A DNA stretch of 35,895 nucleotides from Candidatus Coprenecus pullistercoris (GTDB lineage: Bacteria; Bacteroidota; Bacteroidia; Bacteroidales; UBA932). A model generated the notes under the pieces. That model worked only from the letters and a program-made list of their open reading frames with translations. It had not been told where the DNA came from and searched no databases. The stretch covers positions 1-35,895 of the forward strand of contig DXAT01000059.1 in the NCBI GenBank assembly GCA_019116965.1, in the 5' to 3' direction. A program made the position numbers and the translations under genes. Shown here one piece after another: positions 24,859 to 30,536 of this stretch (position 1 is the first letter of the stretch; each line of letters begins with the position of its first letter).

Positions 24859-24888
24859 ATCATTGTTTGTTAAAATTCATCCGTTGAA

Positions 24889-25161
24889 TTAAGCTGCAAG
24901 GACAGCCATATATTCATTGCGTTGTTCAGATACATTGATATTGCGTCCGCTGATGATGCCGCTTGCCTCCTCGTATCTTAATGTCCACAGACCGCGCAGT
25001 GCCTTTCTAACATCCTCATCCTCAATGGTGTTTACAAGTGCCACGAATCTCCTCATGCCTGCCTTCGCACTGTCGTATCTCCACTCATCGGCCATGCTCC
25101 AATACCAATCATAGTTTTCTATCATCTCCAGTGCGGTCTGTATTTTGTTGTCCTGTGCCAT
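24889..25161 (-). CDS. Small protein of unknown function (90 residues)
   Basis: From the ATG at 25161: MAQDNKIQTALEMIENYDWY, followed by AKAGMRRFVALVNTIEDEDV and ending QRNEYMAVLAA. Not recognised as a defined family; similar short helical proteins are frequent in Bacteroidota mobile elements. The longer frame to 25215 was rejected because it crosses the predicted promoter. It is the first gene of the minus-strand operon (90-residue protein, WYL_2-like, resolvase). Confidence 0.7.
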   Translation of the reverse strand: MAQDNKIQTALEMIENYDWYWSMADEWRYDSAKAGMRRFVALVNTIEDEDVRKALRGLWTLRYEEASGIISGRNINVSEQRNEYMAVLAA

Positions 25162-25184
25162 ATCTTCTCTCTTTATTTGTATTG

Positions 25185-25216
25185 CAAATATAATATTTAA
25201 AGATTGCTTATGCAAA
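25185..25216 (-). promoter_or_regulatory. Promoter of the leftward element operon
   Basis: On the minus strand TTTG (plus 25213-25216), 20 bp, TATATTTG (plus 25185-25192). This is a full consensus match with the same spacing as the recombinase promoter. A short palindrome TTGC-TTAT-GCAA (25204-25215) overlaps the -33 box and could be an operator. Confidence 0.75.
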
Positions 25217-25257
25217 TTTTTGTAATATTATTTTATCGTATTTTGAAGATTTTAGAA

Positions 25258-25265
25258 TATATTTG
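25258..25265 (+). promoter_or_regulatory. Probable -7 box for the XRE regulator
   Basis: TATATTTG on the plus strand, 24 bp before the regulator ATG at 25290. It is divergent from the promoter at 25185-25216. No well-placed -33 box. Confidence 0.55.
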
Positions 25266-25289
25266 CATTACTAATTAATTTGGTCACTT

Positions 25290-25604
25290 ATGAACATACC
25301 TGAGAAGACCTATTTTGAGACTCACGCTGAGGATATGCTGAGGAACGCGGGCATGAACAAGGCCCAATTCGCTGAACAAATGGGCATTGCCCGGCAGAAT
25401 GTTCTGAAACTGTTCGAGACAAAGAATGTGCTGACACTCATTAAGGCAGCCGACATCCTGAAAGTACCGCTGTCCGTCCTTATATATGGGAATGACTCCG
25501 GGGACGGACATGCCATAGACGGATTCGTTGAGGTGGACGGAAAGGTGCATAGGATTCGCAGCAGAGAAGACATTGAAAGCCTCCTCGGACTGCTTTCAGA
25601 CTGA
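25290..25604 (+). CDS. XRE-family helix-turn-helix regulator
   Basis: A 104-residue protein. Residues 12-65 form an HTH_XRE domain (AQFAEQMGIARQNVLKLFE, then LTLIKAADILKVPLSVLI). A short C-terminal part includes GFVEVDGKVHRIRSREDI. It is transcribed away from the leftward operon, the layout of element and phage repressors, so control of the divergent promoters at 25185-25265 is likely. Start at the first ATG, 24 bp after the -7 box. Confidence 0.88.
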   Translation: MNIPEKTYFETHAEDMLRNAGMNKAQFAEQMGIARQNVLKLFETKNVLTLIKAADILKVPLSVLIYGNDSGDGHAIDGFVEVDGKVHRIRSREDIESLLGLLSD

Positions 25605-25892
25605 CAATCCCACTATCCAAAATTGGTAATTTTTCTACCAAAAACTGATGGCCTTAATCCCCGTATCCTGATTATTGTTCATGACCGGATACTTCGGCAT
25701 CATCCGGCTGACTGGAAAAGGACGACTGTCCACCATTCTGTTATTACATCTGCCGAAAGCAATAAATCCTAATTTTGCAGGTCAATACCTCTCAATGAGT
25801 GCTCTCCGTTAACTGGAAATAACTATCTTTGCAGTGCCGGACAGTCCGGCATTACATACGGAAGTGTTTTCGTTACGTCCTAAGTAGAAAAT
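25605..25892 (+). other. Non-coding stretch between the regulator and the cargo
   Basis: No convincing gene. It holds weak hairpins at 25623-25641 (TTGGTA/TACCAA) and 25685-25707 (CCGGAT/ATCCGG), then the -7 box and perfect palindrome at 25824-25850 listed separately. Confidence 0.5.
25824..25850 (+). promoter_or_regulatory. Probable cargo promoter with a palindrome at the start site
   Basis: TATCTTTG (25824-25831) fits the -7 consensus. It is followed at once by the perfect palindrome GCCGGACAGTCCGGC (25836-25850), which would cover the transcription start. It is an operator candidate, possibly for the XRE regulator, or the 5' hairpin of the message. Confidence 0.5.
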
Positions 25893-26126
25893 GTGGAAGT
25901 TTTCAAAAGCAAAAGGACAACGGACGGCACTCATTCTTGTGTAGGCTATGCGGTCAGGGAGTTCTATACCCGACAGTACCTCATATCTATACGAGTGTGG
26001 GGTATTGGGTCTGTTTATTTTTGCTTAGGTTCTTCCACAACCTTCTACTTGATAAACGGAATCGGCCTCACACTTTCTTTTTATACAAACTCTTCCCCGG
26101 GGCCCGGAAGGCTTAAACTTCATTGA
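25893..26126 (+). CDS. Uncertain small ORF upstream of the lipoprotein
   Basis: A 77-codon frame with a GTG start (MEVFKSKRTTDGTHSC) whose TGA directly abuts the lipoprotein ATG. It has hydrophobic stretches (WGIGSVYFCLGSSTTFYLI) but no family resemblance, and an ATG-started competing ORF covers the same stretch in another frame (25829-26116). It may equally be a 5' untranslated leader of about 290 bp. Confidence 0.2.
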   Translation: MEVFKSKRTTDGTHSCVGYAVREFYTRQYLISIRVWGIGSVYFCLGSSTTFYLINGIGLTLSFYTNSSPGPGRLKLH

Positions 26127-26663
26127 ATGAAAAAGTTTATCTATTACGCAGCGGTGCTCCTGCTTTGTATGGGCACAACTGTCTCCTGCGGGCATGGAGG
26201 CTCAGCAGGAGTCAGGTATGACAGGAACTATATTGTCGGAGAATGGTCTTTTGAGCGCAATGTCTTTTATTTTGACGGTAGGGAAATAGCCATGCAGGCA
26301 AACAGCATATGCTGGTACACGACAGACGGCAACTGGTATTCGGACTATATTTCAGGATGGCCACCGTTCCCGGTACGCTTTGACGATGATGGATATGCCT
26401 ATGCTGATGCCGCAGCAAGATGGACATTTGAGAACGGGAAAGTTATTGTACGCACCATGGATGGCGAATTGGCGGCAAGTTGGTACCTGTCCGAAGACGG
26501 ATATCTGTGTGAAGACAGTGTATATGAAATCTTGGGCTACTTCTTCCCTGACGACAGCGACTATGACGTGCATTACCCGGAAGACATCAGCACCCTTATA
26601 GGCTATGATGGGAATTCTCATGAATTCAAGGAGACAATGAGAATCAGAAAGACAGGAAACTAA
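26127..26663 (+). CDS. Cargo lipoprotein of unknown function
   Basis: A 178-residue protein with a lipoprotein signal MKKFIYYAAVLLLCMGTTVSC (lipobox Cys21). The mature part is rich in Trp, Tyr and Asp (IVGEWSFERNVFYFDGREI, WTFENGKVIVRTMDGELA), a beta-rich style similar to small lipocalin-like lipoproteins that start with 'GEW' in Bacteroidota. No family is claimed. It stands 23 bp upstream of two outer-membrane barrel genes on the same strand; export to the outer membrane beside them is likely. Confidence 0.8.
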   Translation: MKKFIYYAAVLLLCMGTTVSCGHGGSAGVRYDRNYIVGEWSFERNVFYFDGREIAMQANSICWYTTDGNWYSDYISGWPPFPVRFDDDGYAYADAAARWTFENGKVIVRTMDGELAASWYLSEDGYLCEDSVYEILGYFFPDDSDYDVHYPEDISTLIGYDGNSHEFKETMRIRKTGN

Positions 26664-26686
26664 CATCAATCATTAAATACTACACT

Positions 26687-27577
26687 ATGAAACGATTGCT
26701 TTTATCGCTGGCACTGGTGCTGGCGGCATCACTGAGCGCACTGGCTCAGGACATCATCATCCTCAAGAATTCCGAGAAGATTGAGGCGAAGATTGTAGAG
26801 ATTTCCTCAACGGAAATCGCCTACAAGAAGGCCGACTACACGGACGGCCCCACTTTCCGCCTTGACATCTCGGAGGTATCCTCCATCATCTACGCCAACG
26901 GGGAAGTGCAGGCGTTCAACGCTGAGCCGAAAGGACAGGGCACGGTCAGTTCCGGTAATGAAGACGGGGCTGGCAAGCTGAAGTTCAATCCGGCCCCGCA
27001 GGGCAGGAAAAGGCCCTTCGGTATATCCATCGGATACACCAGCAAACAGATGGCTCTAGGCCCGCTGAAGGTTTCCATGCTCAGTGAAGAGATTGGAAAG
27101 ACCAGCCCCGCCCTTATGGTAGGTTTCTACTGGGCACCCGAGTTCAAGTACGGTATCGGCATACAGACAGGACTATACTACGAGCTGGCCGCTTACAACG
27201 GAACCTATACAGATTACGGAGATTACTACAACGAGGTTGAGAAAAATTACAGTAACACGGAACATACACTGTCCATTCCACTGAGAGTCCAGTACCGATA
27301 TGAGATTATCCGTGACCTGAGCGTGTTCCTGTACACTGGCCCCAGCTTTGACATTCATCTGGCCTACCTGTCCAATTACGGAGGGGAGAGGGATGACTAC
27401 TACAAGGGAGACTCTTCCCTCAACCGCTTTCAGATGCTGTGGGGCGTGGGCGCAGGAGTCAGGTGGAAAGGCCTCCAGCTCATGATGGGCGGTGACTGGG
27501 GACTGACCAACTACTATAAAGGGGATGCAGTCAAAGTCAACAAGCCTTTCTTCATATCGCTCTCATATTTGTTCTGA
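26687..27577 (+). CDS. Outer-membrane beta-barrel protein, first of a tandem pair
   Basis: 296 residues with a cleavable signal (LALVLAASLSALAQ, cut after Ala20-21). After the signal comes a small domain DIIILKNSEKIEAKIVEISS through SSIIYANGEVQAF, a pattern seen before Bacteroidota barrels. From about 110 follow alternating beta strands typical of an 8-stranded barrel: GISIGYTSKQM, MVGFYWAPEFKYGIGIQTGL, IPLRVQYRYEI, SVFLYTGPSFDI, LWGVGAGVRWKGLQLMMGGD, ending in FFISLSYLF with terminal Phe. The downstream gene is a paralog with the same architecture. The role as cargo is unknown. Confidence 0.85.
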   Translation: MKRLLLSLALVLAASLSALAQDIIILKNSEKIEAKIVEISSTEIAYKKADYTDGPTFRLDISEVSSIIYANGEVQAFNAEPKGQGTVSSGNEDGAGKLKFNPAPQGRKRPFGISIGYTSKQMALGPLKVSMLSEEIGKTSPALMVGFYWAPEFKYGIGIQTGLYYELAAYNGTYTDYGDYYNEVEKNYSNTEHTLSIPLRVQYRYEIIRDLSVFLYTGPSFDIHLAYLSNYGGERDDYYKGDSSLNRFQMLWGVGAGVRWKGLQLMMGGDWGLTNYYKGDAVKVNKPFFISLSYLF

Positions 27578-27601
27578 CAACCACAATAACAAGATATACC
27601 G

Positions 27602-28474
27602 ATGAGAAAATTGATTTTATCACTCGCACTTGTCCTGACCGCATCGCTGTCCGTGGCAGCGCAGGACATCATCATCCTCAGGAACTCGGAGAGGATTGAC
27701 GCAAGAATAGTTGAAGTCACCTCCACGGAGATTGCATACACGCTGGCAGACGACGGCAGCGGGCAGGTCTTCCGGCTCAGCGTCGCGGAGATAGCATCCA
27801 TAATGTACGGCAACGGGGATGTGCAGACCTTTGAGGACATTCCCGTCACGGAGACATATAATGCCGACAGCGACAGGTGGAAAGAAAGGCTTACCCCCAA
27901 ATACAAGCAGCGCATAGTGGGTCTGTCCATCGGCTACTCCGCCAAGAGACTGGTGTCTCCCAGCTATAAGGGGCCGTGGATTGGCGATGACGAAGACGGG
28001 GCCATAAAGACCAACCCCTCCCTCAAAGCCGGACTCTACTGGGCACCCGAGTTCAAGTACGGCATAGGACTGCAGGGAGGAGTGTACTATGAATGGTCTA
28101 CATATGTATCCCCCTCCGACGCGCTGTACTCCGTTGAGATTTCAGAGCATACGGTGTCTTTCCCCCTGAGGGTGCAGTACCGCTACGAGATACTGAAAGA
28201 CCTCAGTGTCTTCGCGTACACGGGCCCGAGCTTTGATGTGTCCGTGGAATACAAGACAACCGTATCTGCCGGAGACATGAAAGAGACCCTATACGAGTAC
28301 GGGGAGGACTCAGACCTCAGACGGTTCAATCTCCTGTGGGGCGTCGGCATCGGTGTCAGATACAACTGCGTCCAGCTCATGATGGGCGGTGACTGGGGAC
28401 TGATTAATATCTCAAAGTCCACCCCGGCCAAACTCAACAAGCCCTTCTTCGTCACCCTGTCCTATGTCTTCTGA
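27602..28474 (+). CDS. Outer-membrane beta-barrel protein, second of a tandem pair
   Basis: 290 residues and clearly paralogous to the gene 24 bp upstream. Shared features are the signal ending SVAAQ, DIIILRNSERIDARIVEVTS, YWAPEFKYGIGLQGGVYYE, PLRVQYRYEILKDLSVFAYT, LWGVGIGVRYNCVQLMMGGD and the end FFVTLSYVF. The loops differ strongly, as expected for exposed regions. A strong terminator follows at 28511-28547, closing the lipoprotein-barrel-barrel transcript. Confidence 0.85.
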   Translation: MRKLILSLALVLTASLSVAAQDIIILRNSERIDARIVEVTSTEIAYTLADDGSGQVFRLSVAEIASIMYGNGDVQTFEDIPVTETYNADSDRWKERLTPKYKQRIVGLSIGYSAKRLVSPSYKGPWIGDDEDGAIKTNPSLKAGLYWAPEFKYGIGLQGGVYYEWSTYVSPSDALYSVEISEHTVSFPLRVQYRYEILKDLSVFAYTGPSFDVSVEYKTTVSAGDMKETLYEYGEDSDLRRFNLLWGVGIGVRYNCVQLMMGGDWGLINISKSTPAKLNKPFFVTLSYVF

Positions 28475-28510
28475 CATCCGGCAGGACATGGCTCTTTAAG
28501 ATAAAAAGTT

Positions 28511-28547
28511 AAGGTGATACATTCCGGCATGGGTGTATCACCTTTTT
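28511..28547 (+). terminator. Rho-independent terminator of the cargo operon
   Basis: An 11-bp perfect stem, AAGGTGATACA (28511-28521) and TGTATCACCTT (28534-28544), followed by T run to 28547. A second weak hairpin TCATCC/GGATGA (28599-28615) with five T follows downstream. Confidence 0.85.
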
Positions 28548-28621
28548 CCATATCTTAAATTGATACAGTTTGAGTTTTGACACATTCCGTAAAATAATTC
28601 ATCCTCAGTGGATGATTTTTC

Positions 28622-28651
28622 TTGCTTTTCAAGAATTATTCTATACCTTTG
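28622..28651 (+). promoter_or_regulatory. Promoter of a short structured transcript
   Basis: TTG (28622-28624), 19 bp, TACCTTTG (28644-28651): a good Bacteroidota promoter. Start predicted near 28658. No long plus-strand gene follows, only a hairpin terminator. Confidence 0.65.
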
Positions 28652-28657
28652 CGCTGT

Positions 28658-28723
28658 CATGATAGAAATGACTTTAGCAAACTAATGCAGGCATCTATCC
28701 CTAAATGGATGTCTGCTTTTTTT
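28658..28723 (+). ncRNA. Candidate small RNA or attenuator leader
   Basis: About 66 nt from the predicted start (near 28658) to an intrinsic terminator. It contains an eight-codon ORF, MIEMTLAN, from 28659. The terminator stem GCAGGCATC (28687-28695) pairs with GATGTCTGC (28708-28716) with one G-T wobble, and seven T follow. Either a free small RNA or the leader of a longer transcript whose continuation pairs with its 5' end. Confidence 0.45.
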
Positions 28724-28800
28724 GAACTGCTACCGAGGGGAGGTTGTTATTACGAGAAGCCAATTGTTCTACAGCTAAAGTTAATTTAATTTCTATCATG
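28658..28800. repeat. Interrupted inverted repeat enclosing the terminator
   Basis: CATGATAGAAAT (28658-28669) pairs exactly with ATTTCTATCATG (28789-28800), and ACTTTAGC (28671-28678) with GCTAAAGT (28774-28781). The result is a 20-bp stem with a small bulge. The right arm covers the ATG of a 38-codon plus-strand ORF (28798-28914). Confidence 0.7.
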
Positions 28801-28999
28801 TTAAAGAGAACACATTGTACGTTCGTGATAATCTCCATAAGAGCGGAGATTGTCAGACTTGCTAAAATCAAAGTGCTCGCACTTTTCCGATTCTGCAAGA
28901 TTGGAAAAATTTGAAATTCGTATAGGTAGGTAAGATATCCTGCCGATATTGGATTTCAATCTGAGCCGGAAAGGCACTCTGCCCTATCCCCTCGGTTTT
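28724..28999. other. Structured stretch without an assignable gene
   Basis: Small ORFs exist on both strands: plus 28798-28914 (MLKRTHCTFVIISIRAEI) and minus 28701-28799, starting MIEIKLTLAVEQLASRNNN. Neither can be assigned. Hairpins are AATCTCC/GGAGATT (near 28829-28850) and AAAGTG-CTCG-CACTTT (near 28870-28885). This could be an origin of transfer, a regulatory leader or a degraded gene. Confidence 0.4.
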
Positions 29000-29929
29000 T
29001 CACCTCAACATTGCAAGTATCTCTGAAAAATAAGTATCCTCACCTTCCGTCATCAACTGGCTGTATGCTTCGCGGTACGGTCTCATTACATCGGATATCT
29101 TTGTCCCGCGCTTGTACAGACTTCTGACCTTCGCTTCGACCTTTTCTAAATCGAAATCGCAGTCCTTCAAAACGAGATAACGCTGATATGACTTCCAATC
29201 GGAACACGCTTTCTGCCCTTGACTGCCGCAGACCGCCTCATCCATGAATTCCAATATGGGATTCGTCTCTGAATTAAGCACTGTCAATAGATTGGTGTCT
29301 TCGATATGCAGGGCATTCCGTATCTGTTCTTTCGAGTTGAGGTTTATCTCAAACCTGCATTTCCCTACAAACTCATCAGTCAGTCCGTTTTTCCGCATGT
29401 ATCTGATATTGTCCGACTTTTTCATCTCCTGCTCTTTATCATATATAGTCATACGCTTCTTGTTTTTCCTGGTTGTCACATTCTTCTCCAGCACTGTGTT
29501 CCCGTTCTTCAATGCACGGCACACATACTTGCTGTAGTTGGATATGTGGCTCCTGATATATGACTGCACCTTTCTGACATCGGAGCACTGCACATCCTTG
29601 GCAACATCACACGACACCACTTCCGAGCGCATGAGCAAATCCATATCAAACCGACAGAAGCCCAGTGATTCTATATTTCTGAAACACTCTTCTATGTTCG
29701 CCATAGATATCAGATGCGGGTAATTGTGACCGAGTATCTTACCAGTGAACTCCACAACCACTTCTCCACTGGCATAGTCTACCTTTATCATCAGTTTGGT
29801 TGGCATCTCTCGATAATACTTCATCGATACTACATTGCCGCTTACAAGTGTTTTCGCAAACACACTCTCATCTACCACATCTATGGCATCTATGGCTGTT
29901 ACGATTTTGAGCCTGTCGAATGTCTGCAC
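29000..29929 (-). CDS. Replication-initiator-like protein (Rep_trans / phage gene II type)
   Basis: A 309-residue protein, GTG start, beginning MQTFDRLKIVTAIDAIDVVD. The motif order recalls rolling-circle initiators of the Rep_trans or filamentous phage gene II/X kind: CRFDMDLLMRSEV (about 92-104), KKRMTIYDKEQEMKK (about 157-171, the Y-D-K motif) and GKCRFEINLNSKEQI. The catalytic tyrosine is not settled. Such proteins start replication of small elements, and the related MobT group nicks oriT in mobilisable elements. It follows the NUMOD3-like small gene by 29 bp on the minus strand. Codon use is AT-rich compared with the flanking chromosome. Confidence 0.6.
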   Translation of the reverse strand: MQTFDRLKIVTAIDAIDVVDESVFAKTLVSGNVVSMKYYREMPTKLMIKVDYASGEVVVEFTGKILGHNYPHLISMANIEECFRNIESLGFCRFDMDLLMRSEVVSCDVAKDVQCSDVRKVQSYIRSHISNYSKYVCRALKNGNTVLEKNVTTRKNKKRMTIYDKEQEMKKSDNIRYMRKNGLTDEFVGKCRFEINLNSKEQIRNALHIEDTNLLTVLNSETNPILEFMDEAVCGSQGQKACSDWKSYQRYLVLKDCDFDLEKVEAKVRSLYKRGTKISDVMRPYREAYSQLMTEGEDTYFSEILAMLR

Positions 29930-29958
29930 CTATTTCATATAACTTATTCTGCATTATT

Positions 29959-30159
29959 TTACCTGTTTTCTTCCCCTTGATAAGTGGTGACATCTCCGCT
30001 GGAAGGACGGTGAGGAACTTTTGCCCAATAGTCTTTCATCGCTTGACTGATGTGCTGCCTATGCATCTCTGATTTCGGTCGGTTGCGGTTGGCCGCTGAT
30101 ATCTTCTCCTTTGTCTCATCGCTCAACTCGCGATACTGTCTCTTATATGGCTGTTGCAT
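29959..30159 (-). CDS. Small NUMOD3-like DNA-binding protein
   Basis: 66 residues from the ATG at 30159 (MQQPYKRQYRELSDETKEK). The segment LSDETKEKISAANRNRP followed by HRQHISQAMKDYW has the paired helix pattern of NUMOD3 motifs, DNA-binding modules first known from homing endonucleases; no nuclease domain is present. Small proteins of this kind sit in front of replication-type genes of Bacteroidota elements. The longer frame (to 30231) starts with TTG and adds a hydrophobic stretch that I judged unlikely. Confidence 0.6.
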   Translation of the reverse strand: MQQPYKRQYRELSDETKEKISAANRNRPKSEMHRQHISQAMKDYWAKVPHRPSSGDVTTYQGEENR

Positions 30160-30369
30160 AATTCTAATATCAGGCTCTTTGTTGCCTGTCCTTTCAACAA
30201 TAATATATAGTAGCATTACCAAGAAAGTCAAGCATAGTAGCCGATTTTCCAGCCTGAAATCGCAGATAAAATCATCGCAAGCAACAGTCTCATGTCTATT
30301 ATACCGCCTGTTTTTTTAATGTAATTAAGGCGGATAACAGATAGCAGAAAAAATATGCTATCATCCCCC
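30160..30369. other. Right-end region with hairpins
   Basis: No gene is supported. There are inverted repeats CCGCCT (30304-30309) with AGGCGG (30328-30333), and GATAGCA (30340-30346) with TGCTATC (30356-30362), extended by GGAT/ATCC outside. The second lies just beyond the displaced recombinase 3' end and could be a terminator or binding site active in the circular form. Confidence 0.45.
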
Positions 30370-30483
30370 TCAGATATTCTCCGAGTAATCCGGCCTATTG
30401 GGGTCAGGAATGTAATACCTCAACGCCCAAATCCTGTCCAAATCAGCTAAGAATTCTTTCGAGAATAGTCCGCTTCCGGGCAC
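30370..30483 (-). pseudogene. Displaced alternative 3' end of the recombinase gene
   Basis: On the minus strand from the right attachment repeat, 37 codons and a TGA (30370-30372) stay in the frame that the recombinase has at the left repeat: VPGSGLFSKEFLADLDRIW at the start and PDPNRPDYSENI at the end. If the element circularises by recombination between the repeats, this segment replaces VPGTGLEPAQPFGH. In the integrated state it has no own start except the GTG of the repeat. Not a gene by itself; labelled pseudogene for lack of a better class. Confidence 0.6.
30467..30483 (+). repeat. Right attachment repeat (attR)
   Basis: AGTCCGCTTCCGGGCAC, 15 of 17 identical to the tRNA copy at 21868-21884, with the last 10 bases perfect. 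A bidirectional terminator that looks like the original tRNA terminator follows directly. Confidence 0.75.
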
Positions 30484-30484
30484 T

Positions 30485-30520
30485 AAAAAGGGTCTGAGTC
30501 AAGCGATTCAGACCCTTTTT
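30485..30520. terminator. Bidirectional terminator at the right junction
   Basis: AAAAAGGGTCTGA (30485-30497) and TCAGACCCTTTTT (30508-30520) form a stem with an A run before and a T run after, so it works on both strands. It ends the MFS gene (minus) and, before the element inserted, would have followed the tRNA by one or two bases. Confidence 0.85.
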
Positions 30521-30536
30521 ATTTTTCGACAGTGCT

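Larger units (their letters stand above)
21875..30483. mobile_element. Integrated element at tRNA-Leu, about 8.6 kb, serine recombinase type
   Basis: The element lies between an imperfect 17-bp repeat of the tRNA 3' end. It contains a large serine recombinase reading out of the left end, a second small serine recombinase, small regulators on both strands from a divergent promoter near 25200, a lipoprotein and two beta-barrel proteins as cargo, a structured non-coding stretch, and a replication-initiator-like gene with a NUMOD3-like partner near the right end. There is no recognisable type IV secretion gene and no classic MobA-type relaxase, so it looks like an integrative mobilisable element or satellite rather than a full conjugative element. 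Parts are clearly more AT-rich than the flanking chromosome (28.5-30.4 kb). Confidence 0.8.

Noticed and set aside
25829-26116. 95-codon plus-strand ORF after the regulator
   Set aside because: Cys/Arg-rich with no family resemblance, and it overlaps another frame of similar length and starts inside the predicted start-site palindrome.
28701-28898. 65-codon minus-strand ORF in the structured region
   Set aside because: It needs a TTG start and overlaps a 38-codon ORF on the other strand; neither can be chosen from sequence alone, so the stretch is described as structured instead.
21720-30520. CRISPR array or retron-like reverse transcriptase in the element
   Set aside because: No regularly spaced repeats and no YxDD-type reverse transcriptase motif were seen in any listed protein.
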